In this document: piece after piece, positions 45,864-57,200 of the stretch
Layout of the letters: the number at the start of each line of letters is the position of its first letter
Position numbering within the stretch: position 1 is the first letter of the stretch
From: Gigaspora rosea
Taxonomy: Eukaryota; Glomeromycota; Glomeromycetes; Diversisporales; Gigasporaceae
Direction of reading: 5' to 3'
Assembly (NCBI GenBank): GCA_003550325.1
Contig: QKWP01000845.1
Span: forward strand, 75,520-139,519
DNA: 64,000 nucleotides
Notes under the pieces: model-generated
Databases searched by the model: none
The model's input: the letters and a program-made list of their open reading frames with translations, nothing else
What the model was told of the DNA's origin: nothing
Program-made: the position numbers and the translations under genes

Positions 45864-48252
45864 ATGGAATGCTATTTGAATATCGGTAATGACAATCGAG
45901 ATAATAGTCGGGAATGTCAAGAAAGTTTCCAACCGAAAACTCAACAATTGCTACAATTAATGGCCGGCGTTCTACATCAAGTGTTTAAAAATAATCAAAC
46001 ACAAGAATTAAACTTTGTGAACATACCTACATTTTCTGGAGGAAATCAAGATCCGATAGAGTGGATTGAAACTGTGGGTCATGCTTTTGAAGCCAATAAT
46101 ATCCAGGGACATCGTCGAGTATCTGTCATTGGTGCCTATCTAACGGGAACAGCAGCCATGTGGTGGGATACCAAGAAAAATGCCAGACCTTATATCGATA
46201 AATGGGAAGATGATAGTAGCCCCGATACAAGTTTTGTCCATCAATTTCGTCAAAATTTTTGCACCCCTATCTTAATATCCCAGTGGAATATAGAGTTACT
46301 AACCCGGCGACAACAGTTTGGAGAAACTGTGAAACAATATGCAATAGATATGTGGATGATGTTTCGACGTCTAAGTAGTATAGGAAGCCAGTATTCTGAG
46401 GTTATGAAGGTTCAAATGTTCATACAAGGCCTCCACCCAGACCTGTCCTTAATCATTACACTATTTATGCCCAACACATTACAAGAAGCTGTAGAGAGGG
46501 CCAAAGCATGTGAAATAATGCTTGCACGTAGTCTAACTGTGTGCAACCCGGCCACGATGTTTAATATGATAACGAACACAGAGGTTGCCCCTCTGCACTT
46601 GTCCCAAGTAGTGCCTTTTCCGACACCACAAGTAAAAACCCTGGTGCCCCCAATAACAAAGAACCCTGTAGAACAAGTAGTTTCTTTGTTACAAGAGGTT
46701 GTCTCCGCCGTAAATGATAATAAAACCAATAGCTACCCTTGCCCTCCTATTCCGAATGAAAACAGTTACGAAGATATAACTAGACTTACTACTCAAAGTA
46801 AAACGAGTAGTCAGGTAATCAAGAATGCGCATAAGAAGGATATGCCTAATAGTCGCGAAGTAACGGACGACCCAGAGGATCCATTAAGGGATGTCCAGAA
46901 CTTATTCGACGTTGAACGTGGCTGTGAAAATAGAATCGAAATTAGAGAAGAAGAATGTAAAACGGCAGATAATAATGACACAACGGTACCTACGTTCTCC
47001 GGAGTTTTCCATTGCTATCAAAACGAGGTTGGTGTTGAGGTTGAAAAGGAGGTTGAAAAGAATGAACCAAAGGCATCCGTCGACTATCAAAAATCCGAAA
47101 GGATTAGTCATGGTGATAAAGCATTTGACCTAGGCTATGATTATCGAAATGGAATAAAAATTAAAAAGAGTGAATGCAAAATACTCATTAAATATCAAAA
47201 GCTTACGGATAAAAATCGTATTGGTTGGATCGAAAAGGAAGTTGAGCCAAGAGTGGTGGAAGAACGACGTGATGATAATGGAAACGATGAAGTGGTATTT
47301 GATCGAGGAAAAGCGGATAAGTCATGTGACAAAAAAATCGAAAATCATGCATTCACTAACGATCTAAAATCAACAAAAGTGGGCCATACCTTAGGAATAA
47401 ATAATTTTGGTAATTGCTACCAAAACGGAATTGGAATTGAAAAGCATAAACCTAAGGCATTCGATAATTATCAAAAGCCTGTAGGTACGACTCATATTGG
47501 TGCAATGTGGGATCTCGAACGTTGTTACCAAGAAGACATAGACGTAATTAAGGATATAAGTAAAGTAATAACTTACCAACTAGATATAGACCGAATTAAC
47601 GAAATTAATAAACATGGGCATAGTTATGAGGATGAAATAAAAGCCAGAAAGAATAAACCCGAAGCCCATATGAGTTACCAAAAATTCCGCTTGTACAATA
47701 CCACGAAAAAGATGACAATATCCAAAGTTACAACGAAAGCAAATCGTTTGGAATCGAAGTTAAAGATGGAGAACCAACCAGAGGTTGCGAAGCTCTTGAA
47801 GCTGCATTCATGGCGTGGAAGATGAGAATCGAAACTTTTAAAGCCCAGGTGAAAGTTAATAAAGATAAAGAGGTGGATTTAAAAGATAAAGAGGTGGATT
47901 TAAAGGATCTTGACGAAGCATGTAAAACCTGGATATCAAAGGTTAATAATATTCAAAGTATTACGCTAATAGTAGAACGAAAAGAACATAAAGATGTGAA
48001 ACTGTTGCATTATAGGACAAACAAAATTTACAGCAAGACGTAGAATCCAAGTTAAATTATAAAGAAATTCAAAAGCTTATAATAGTAGAAAAGCATAAGA
48101 GATCCCGGGTGGAGAAGTGGATTAGATGTAAAGCTGTAAAACCAGTCGAAAGTGGAAAACCGCTAATGATGATGATCTTAATCGAAAGACTATTTATCCA
48201 TAACAACCTGGGTGATCGCGGAAAATGGTTAAACATAAACATAATAACATAA
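45864..48252 (+). pseudogene. retrotransposon Gag fused to Sel1-like repeats (653-aa ORF plus out-of-frame tail)
   Basis: The intact ORF is 45864-47825. Residues 50-220 are a Ty3/Gypsy-type Gag: IPTFSGGNQDPIEWIETVGH, GAYLTGTAAMWW, then a helical region with QQFGETVKQYAIDMW and MKVQMFIQGL. No CCHC knuckle is seen. Residues about 345-610 carry at least four diverged Sel1-like repeats: KAFDLGYDYRNGIKIKKSE, GNCYQNGIGIEKHKPKAFDN with YQK, LERCYQEDIDVIKD, and HGHSYEDEIKARKNKPEAHM with SYQKF. Such repeats occur in host signalling proteins, not normally in Gag. Coding-like text continues one frame over from about 47695 (EVKDGEPTRGCEALEAAFMA, WKMRIETFKAQ) and in a third frame to 48252, so the end is frameshifted. 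No protease, reverse transcriptase or integrase is present. Expression begins from the 5' LTR. Most likely a non-autonomous or truncated element that captured host sequence. Confidence 0.7.
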
Positions 48253-48273
48253 GAATATTATGCAATCGTAGGA

Positions 48274-48318
<45 letters not shown>

Positions 48319-48319
48319 N

Positions 48320-48399
48320 TCAGAGTCACAAGGTGGTAAGTCAATAGACTTTCACGTGATTGTATGACCTGATTTGCTCAAATGACTAATGATGACCGG
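48320..48399. repeat. second copy of the 80-bp 5' flank
   Basis: Matches 45254-45333 throughout and follows the N at 48319 directly. It shows that a new contig, or another allele, begins here with sequence from upstream of the insertion. Confidence 0.85.
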
Positions 48400-48858
48400 T
48401 GTTACAATCGAATTTTTCATTTGTTTCCCTTTCCTTATTTAGTATCGTATTATATTTCTATTTTATCATTTTTATGTATTTCTTATTTGGGTTGGGACGA
48501 TCATGGCATATGCGAGGGATTGAGACCCCAAGCGAGGGATTGAAACCCCAAGCGAGGGATTGAGACCCCAAGCGAGGGATTAAACCCCCAATCGAGGGAT
48601 TAAAGCCCCATATGAATTAAATGTATATAAAGGTTTATTTCTGCTTAGGAGTGATAGACAAGTAGTTAATGATAGTAGATAGTATTTAGTTTCTTATGAT
48701 GACCGATGTATTGATTTATATTAATAAAGATAAACCTTATAATCCGTAATTATGTGTGTTAGTTTCTTGTTTTAAACATTTGACCTTGATCACTATTTGT
48801 TCACGATCGAAGCTAAATTGGTGCAATACCCTATCAAGCTCTCCCATTGATCGTAACA
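48400..48858 (+). mobile_element. second LTR, probably a solo-LTR allele
   Basis: 459 bp, TGTTAC...GTAACA. It is preceded by ATGACCGG and followed by CCGGTCAT, giving a CCGG duplication within the palindrome ATGACCGGTCAT. Because it is preceded by the element's own left flank, it is better read as a solo LTR from another allele or contig than as this element's 3' LTR. Confidence 0.7.
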
Positions 48859-51189
48859 CCGGTCATTATACGGTTATAGACGTTTGTGACCGGCTATAGC
48901 CGTAGCCGATTCGATTCAGATTTAAATACAGAACGACACGGATCAGTCCGATAAACAGAAGGTCCCGTAAAGACTATACGTTGTTACCCTTGCATACCCA
49001 TGCAGTACCCATGCCGTATGCAATATCACGGGACTGCTGCGCTAGATGTATAAGATGTACTGGATGTGCCACATGTCCGCATGTGCCTCATGTGACAGAA
49101 GTGTCACATGTGCCGGATGTGGCACATGTTGTAGTTAAAGCATAAGTGGTAGAAGTAGCATAGGTGATAGATCGAACACTTAAGACACAAAGGCTACATG
49201 TGTTTATTAGTAGATAATTTCTTATATATATTGGCGATATTCGCTCCACTTTGTAGGCATGTTTTGCCATGATATCTCATTAGTATAAATAAAGAACACT
49301 ACGAATCGATTCTATAAACCATATCACACTCTTTCGAATTGCCAAATCACTATAAACATAAACCCTCTCGCTTGTTTAAATACTAACAACTACGATAAAC
49401 CACTGTACAGTTCATGTCTCTGTGCTCACGTGACCCAGGTCGATAGTTGCTCCGTTAGCCTCGATTTCTGAGAGGTATTCGAAGGTTAACAACGTGATCA
49501 TCATGAGTTGTAGCAACCCGGGTGGGTCAATCCGACGGGCAACCCGCGGTTGACCCGTCGGATTCGAGGTAGCAGGATGAGCTTAATTCTGATTCGTTAA
49601 TCACAAATGTATCGTCATATATACCCCACATATATCATCCGACTTTAAATGAGTTAAAATGAATTGTCAAACAAAAATATTTGAAACCTTTACTTTATAC
49701 AGTAAAAATAATCCGGAGACAGACAGATAATCCAGATTCGAAAAAAAAATTAAAAAATTTTTGTTCCATGTTATGCAAACCTAAAAATTACCTCCTCCCT
49801 TATATGTGAACATGAGCTTATTAATTCACAAAAAATTATAAAAATTATGCAATAACTTTGGCTTAATATAATATGGTGTTTTTTTTATTGAATATAGATT
49901 ATTCTATAAATTATTTGCCAGCTTGATTGTTTTAATAAATGGTCACGTTACTTAATAGGTAAAAAAGTCAGGTCACGTTACTCGATAGGTAAAATTGGTG
50001 GGTCACATGACTTCTGCAGACAGATCTAACCTCGATCTAATCAACGCCAGAAGTACATCTACCCTTTCACCAATTAATATATTGATTTATTGATTCTTTT
50101 GCATTTTGCACATTAGTATTGTTACCCCATACATATATTTACTCCGTTTCGTCGTGTGCATATTTTCGTTGCCCCATACCCATACTTACTCCGTACTCCA
50201 TTTCGTCATGTGCATATCATCATGATGCATTAGTCGGCATGCATACGGTCATCACATTAAGCATCAACCATTATGCATGTCATCATTATGCATGTCATTG
50301 TTATGCATGTCATAGTTATACATCACTATAAGAAAAAGTGGTACAGGTGGTAGTACAGTTTGGTGTTGGGAATGCTCGAATGGCATTATGGAATGGCACA
50401 GAAATTGCAGCAAAGGGTGGCACGTAATATCATGTCAAATGAAATGGTACGTTCAGATAACACGTATGTGTACATTACACACGTATTGGATTGTAATACA
50501 TGTTGGCTTGTTTCGTGGAGAGCAAAAGATCAGTAAAGGATTTTTTTAAAAAACAGAGCGATATTTCATGATTTCACTAATGAAGATTCTCTGTGTGTCT
50601 TAACAAAAAAAATTCATTTTAAAATTTTGCTTCATATGCAATTAGCTTGTTCAGCTTATGTTGATTACTTATGTAGATTTATGTTTTAATAGTTAATCCA
50701 CATTGTTATCGCGGTGGCACGTGAATCTACATTCATTACCCATGCCAAATCCCGTGCTGTTTTGACTAGTAAACTGCAGCAAAACCTGTGTCATTTACAG
50801 TCCAATTGGCATGGGCAAACGGTCCCTCACAGTCCACCAAATCTGAACCAACACGGGACATACCCGTACAAATCCGGATCTTGACCTGTGCCAAAATGAC
50901 CCATGCCTATCCGATTCCATCTCGTGCCTATATGGTACATTTTTCTTATATGGCATATCATCATTATGTATAAGTTATGAATCTTGAGTTTTGTGATCGA
51001 AGCAAAAATCTAAAGATATGAATTAGTGATTAAAAAGATATAAAAATGGGACGAAAAAGAGCATTGTAAAACAGAATTCAGATCACAAAAAACTTATCTT
51101 ATTAAAATCTATAAAAATTCTCTTAAAACACAATACACCTTTTTTATTATATAATCGAATATTTCAATTACAATAAATTAAAAAAATAA
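48859..51189. other. repeat-rich intergenic region
   Basis: No gene recognised. GATGTGCCACATG/CATGTGCC palindromic words at 49045-49135. A CCCGGGTGGGTCAA patch at 49515-49570 is related to the ends of the hAT-type MITE at 30297. A 15-bp repeat (TTATGCATGTCATCA) at 50265-50325. GGTACRTNCAGATAACACG words at 50330-50520. Confidence 0.45.
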
Positions 51190-51298
51190 GAACTCTTCCT
51201 GTAGATCCCTATTACCAAAACTAGAACAAAATAAAAAATTTTCCCGCGATAATATCTTGAAATTTTACTAAGTAACTTGATACCCGGCCCCTAAGTAA

Positions 51299-54227
51299 AG
51301 TTGTTTGGCACCCAAATATCGACCTAAAAAAGGTGCATTTTCTACAAAAAGGTCTAAATTCACCCAAATAAAAGCGATTAACTCAAAAATAGACAACAAG
51401 TCAGTTTTTTCACCGTCCGGCAACAATGGTCCTAAGGACCATTCAATCTTAGATAACAAAAAACGTTTTGTCACCTCAGTTTTAAGTAAAAACACAAAAA
51501 ACCCCAAACCAAAACATTCTTTTGCACCTAAACCCGCACCAGAAACTATGTCGTCAAGCAGCTCCTCCTCATTCATTAATTTCCTACCATTTTCCCGTAA
51601 ACAAACTCAGCTGAAAGAAACACTCCCCAATGCAAGGCCCACTTTGCTAGAAACAGAACCAGCTAAAGAGTTCATAGAAATTACTATCAATGATTGGCAC
51701 AAACTCGCATTTTCCATTCTCTTCTCTATTCCTTCACTACCAGAATACAAAGACAAATTCATCTTCTACACCAATATTACCAAACAAGGAAAGATCCCAA
51801 ATTTGGTTAAATTTCCACCCATTGGCTATGCAAACAAGATAACACAGACCAATCAGTTCTATTCGACCTCATAGCACAAGGAGACGGTTCCGTCAACATT
51901 ATTGCAAAATTACCCCAAACGTCCCAAAGCAGTAATCTTGCCACACTATTACAACCATACGTAGATACTATAAAACCATACGCAAAAGCTAAATGCACCA
52001 ATGACCTCCCAGCAATTCCATATAGTGCAACTATTGACCCAGAAACTGACAACGAATCAGTGGAAAGCTACAAAGAAAACAAGCAAATTCAACCAAAAGG
52101 TGTTACACCTAACAGCACAACCCTGCAAGCACCCCTTGCACAGACACTGCTTTTTTCAAACTTTCTAGCCCTAGATGATACACAGCTACCACCAATTGCA
52201 ACTACCAATCAAACCGGAGTACCACAACCAACAATACCCACTAAGCAAATTACTCTACCCATCATTTCCAGTAGTAGTACCACTGTCGCTCAGCCACATT
52301 CAGCCACTACGGCAAATACTAGCATAAAACGTTCATGTGTTGTATCACCACAAACTGCTCTTCCTAACAAAGAATCTAAAACCGCACTCGAGAAGGCTCC
52401 TGGCAGCAGCAGACCACTCTATAGCCAGATTACTAAGATACACCTGAACATACCACATACAGATATCATAGATCATATGGAATGGGCAACCACAGTACAG
52501 AGCAAACTTGAAACACCAGATGACACACCCTTCAATCCAGAAACCTGGTCATTTGATACTATCGCAGAAGCATTAACAACACCAGAAGGAATCTACAAGT
52601 TCACTAAATACCAACTAACAACAAGCACCGTACAATCTAAACTCCCTGAGGCCATCTGCTTTAAATTCGTCCACCAGGACACAAGATTTTTCACCACTTT
52701 CACCAGGAACCAAAGAACCCAACCGGCACACCAGAAGGAGTAAATAAGCTTATATAACGATGCCTTTGAGATATACAAAGAAGAAAATGGAGTTACATTT
52801 ACCAACTGGGAAACACGCACCATCATTTACTCAATGCACAGAAAAATGCTAATCAGCCAATACCTCACTAGTACCAACTTTGCTAAACTTACTATAAAAG
52901 CTACCTACGAGCTAGTACGATATGCACGAGGCTTCTTGCAAATCAAAAACAAAGATGCTAAAGATCCCAAAATGCTTAAAAAAGAAATTCAAAAAGCTAT
53001 TGAAGAGAGATTACTCCCACTTTCCGAGTACCCAGATCAAATTACCAAGGAAATAAAAGCAATCCTCCCCTTTGCACTCTCTATCAAATAGCGTTCGCAT
53101 GCCAAAGGAGTGGTCAACGCCTTAAAGAAAATCTTCAAATTCAGCGAACTCCCTGAGGAATACTTTGTAAAACTTCCTCCTCTTCCTCCATACTACAAAG
53201 AGCTAACCTCTAGTCTGTGCCAGTACTTCCCGATCAAGCACAGGGCAGCCTTACCAACATACCTGAATACAAAAGAAAACTCACTGACTACTATAAAATA
53301 GATGACCAGATCCCTGATACTTACTTTGACTTGCCACCTAAAAGAAAGCCTCTCCCCTCCACCTACCAGGAACTCAACCCCAGAGTCAGAAGCTTCTTCC
53401 CATTTAACCCCGCTATCTTAGACGTCCCACTCGCAGAAGTGGTTGCTACACTCAGGGAATACTATACATTCAAGCTCTTGCCCAATGACTATTTCAGTAC
53501 AAAGCTTCCACTCCCCTTTGATACAAACAAAATCAAAACAGTTATCCAGTTTTCATTCCCAATCACTAGTGATCAGGAAGCAAGAAAATTCCTAAAACAA
53601 ATAACACCCTATTATAAATTTAGGCACTCCTTGCATGAATATATCATGCAGGCCAATCCTACTGATAAGCCCATGCTGCCCAAAATAGACCAAATTATGG
53701 AAGAATTCAATATTCCAAGTCTGATCGAAACACCAAAAGACTTAGTAGAAGCTGTTAAAGAACTACGAAAAACATTACTACTTTACTAAACTTTCAGAGG
53801 AGTGAATCCAAATCCCTACTAACCCCTCTGAGAAGCCACTAGCAAACTCACCCCACCCCAAACACCTACTTCAGCTTCCTGATAACTTACCCAATTTGCA
53901 AACTATGCACTTTGATCTAAATATTGAATTATCACTCCCAATCACATCACAACAAAATATAGCCCCACTATGAAAACCCTTCAGTCGCACTTTAAGATTA
54001 ACTCCATTCTGGACTTTTTACTAGACTTGCCCCTGTCTGCCCCTAAGTGGAGCAGATTCAAAACACACACACAAATCAGACCTGCCTCACCTAGTACCAT
54101 ACAGTCATTTGCAAGTATTTCACAGATATCGGAAGAACTCAAGGACCTAAACAATGACAACGACGACACAACTGAAAATCACACCTCCCGTCCATTGGAA
54201 AATACAACACCAATGGACACAAGCTAA
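51299..54227 (+). pseudogene. LINE ORF1 with ~57-residue tandem repeats
   Basis: Open from 51299. The first ATG in frame is at about 51548 (MSSSSSSSFINFLPFSRKQT), so the true start may be lost. Frames change near 51840, 52740, 53230 and 53800-53970. In-frame stops TAA 52741 and TAG 53089. The N-terminal part is Ser/Thr/Pro/Gln-rich. Positions 52930-53780 encode about five diverged repeats built on 'LLPxxYFxxLPPLPxxYxEL...FFPFxxxxxxxxxxxxLxxYYxF': LPEEYFVKLPPLPPYYKEL, IPDTYFDLPPKRKPLPSTYQ, LPNDYFSTKLPLPF, then YYKFRHSLHEY. ORF1 proteins normally bind the RNA and chaperone insertion. No RRM or CCHC finger is recognisable here, and the repeat unit is unfamiliar to me. Confidence 0.65.
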
Positions 54228-57200
54228 ACTAGCCAATGAGAAACACAAACATGGCGCAACAAACAAACTTTGCACTACCTCAATCAAACCGACTAACCAA
54301 CCCAACCCCCTCACACTCTCTATTTGTACACACAACATCCATGGCCTTAACCAAGATCTCAAAAAACAAGTCTGAGAGCAATACTGTCTTGAGAACAACC
54401 TCAACATTATTAGCCTCACAGAAACCAAACTGTCTAATGAATACTTAACCACTAAACCTCACAAAACTCCTCACTACACTTACTTTTGGTCCTGTATATA
54501 GGGCTCCAAAGCAGGAACTGCACTTATGATAAACAATGACCTTATTCTACATATCCATAACATTATTACATACCCAGGCTATGCAATTGCTATCGACATC
54601 TTCTTTAAACATGACTTCAAATTCCGAATTATCTCAACTTACCTCCCATGCGACAGCCCCCCCATCAGGCTGGATACACAAAACTGTATTATCCATTGGA
54701 TACAGCAGGCCACATCACGCAATATACTCCCTATTGTTCTAGAGGACTTCAATGCTTCTACTGACAAAATACATTCCAGCTCAATCAAATACAAACTTCT
54801 CCAATTCCTCGCGTACAACAACATGTATGATCTGGCATCCCACTCACAAAACCCAAGCTATACATGGCACAGCTCAAGATACAGTAGTCAAATCGACCAC
54901 ATATGGGTATACCACCCCATAATATCATACCTTACTAAATACACTATAGATGACTCTTACACCAGTACTCAAAGCGATCACAAAATCCTCATATTCAAAT
55001 GGTCCTTCCCATATGCCCTTACTACCAAGCCAAGACAAAAAACCTGAATCTGCAGAAGAGTCTTCGACTACAAAGCCATGGATAATGCCCTCTGGGAAAA
55101 CTTCTCCAACCAATTAAAAGCAATCTTATTTTCCATAATACACCACTGACAACAGATACTTTTGAATCCCTAGAGACCACATGGCACAAAATCCAAACCA
55201 GCATTATCAATGCTGGGATACAACACATTCCCAACAAAAAGTTTATATACACAACTTCTAATACAACTTCTCTGCTACCGCAACACACCTACATATTAGC
55301 CTCAAAAAACTTAGTAGCACTATCCGGAAGATCAAACAGGTACTCAAACAGAACCTACCAATTCCAGACCACCTTAACTCAGGTATCATAGCATTGAACC
55401 AATCATGTCAGCTTCAAATACCTCTACTGCCACCCGCTCACCAGCTCCTTTCTGATTGGATCTGTGAGACAAACTTAGAATGGAAAAACTTATACCATGC
55501 CCGCAACATGGAAAACATTAAACAGATCAAGCAGCAAATCTCTGAGTTAATCCAAAAAAGATGCTCCAAGCTCATAACTCACCCTACTTCCATGATTAAC
55601 AGTATTTTAAACCGACACAAGGACCCAGTAAAATTCGACAACATAAAACTCGAGCAGGAGGTAATCACTGACCCACCTGCTATCAAAGACCACATTCAAC
55701 AACACTTTGACAACTGGACAGCCCCTCGCCAAGTCAACCAAAGCCTATTTGAATCTGTATGGCAAGATGAATATAACCCAAAACCTAACATTAACTCCAC
55801 ATGGTACGCGGATGCTCTAGAAAGCTTCAGCCAAGAAGAAGTGACTCTAACACTTAGCCAGCTACCAAACAACAAGGCCTGTGGACCCTCAGGAATCAGC
55901 TATGAAATGTTCAAACATGCAGGGCCAAACTTTATACAAGCAATAACCTCTCTCTTCAACTGCTGCCTCTCTACTCAGACCATACCTAAACAATGGAAAG
56001 AGGGCTATATCTTTCCAATCTCAAAAAAACCCATTTTTGATGGCAACCTTAACAACATCTGGCCCATAAGCCTCGTCGAGCACATTAAGAAACTCTACAC
56101 AAAGCTGCTTACTAACCGCTTAAACAACATCCTATCTAAATACGAAATTCTCTCACCCTTCAATTATGTGGCCCTATCAGGCAACTCAATAGCCATACCG
56201 ATTCATATTCTCAACAACATCATTGAAGATGTGTCCTGCAATTCAAACCAACTTTGGCTTTTATCCCAGGACATGAGCAAAGCATATGACTCAGTCAATT
56301 TTGATTTCTTTCACAAACCACTACACAGAATTCAAATGAAAAAAACACTAATCAACATCCTCTCTAACCTGCTCTCCGACTGTACAAACTGAGTAATCAC
56401 TAACCTCAGCCTTACCAACTCATACTTAGTTAGAAACGGTAGAGACAATCACACCACTCTTCTGGAGAATATACTACGATCCTCAATTACTCATATTTCA
56501 ATACATTTCTCAGGATATACAATGTCAACATCGTGGTATACCAACCTTCTCCACCAATCTACTAACCATCTTCATACATCGGTATCAGTTCTGGCTTACA
56601 TGGATGATACCCTGTGGATCTTCCAATCCAAAGAGGAGATAGAAAAAATAACTGAAACGGCAGCCTCCTTTTATCAAATGGCAGACATACAAGTCAATCT
56701 ATCCAAATCCACCTTCATTACAAAACACACTTCTTCCTCTATATCATTCTTAGACTCCCATATCAGTTCGATTCCTAAGGACCAGCCATTCAAATTTCTT
56801 GAGTGCTAGTTCACACTTAACAACAAGCAAACTGCTCAAATTAAACTAATCCAAGAAGAAGCTACAAGCCTAGCTAGTATTGCTAGTACAAAAAGCATAA
56901 CTGACAAACAAATCGCATACATTATTAACATAGTTATTATTCCAACTACCGAATATCGCCTACACAATATCGTAATCCCTCAATCAACATGCAACAAAAT
57001 CTTAAGCAAATACCTAACAATCGCAAAACACAAGTCCCACCACTCACGCTCTACTTCTAACAGTACAATGCTAAACCATAACTTATACAATATCTGGAAC
57101 ATATGGGATATCTAGCTACAACACCATATCAGCAACTTTCTGCAACGTTTAAACAATCCTTCAACACTTGGTACTTTAGCTCGTATTAGACTCCAACAAT

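Noticed and set aside
46412-46729. 105-codon antisense ORF
   Set aside because: It lies entirely opposite the Gag coding sequence and has no independent support.
47690-47705. Programmed -1 frameshift in the Gag ORF
   Set aside because: The A run (CAAAAATT) is not a proper X-XXY-YYZ slippery heptamer in frame, and a second frame change follows, so simple decay is more likely.
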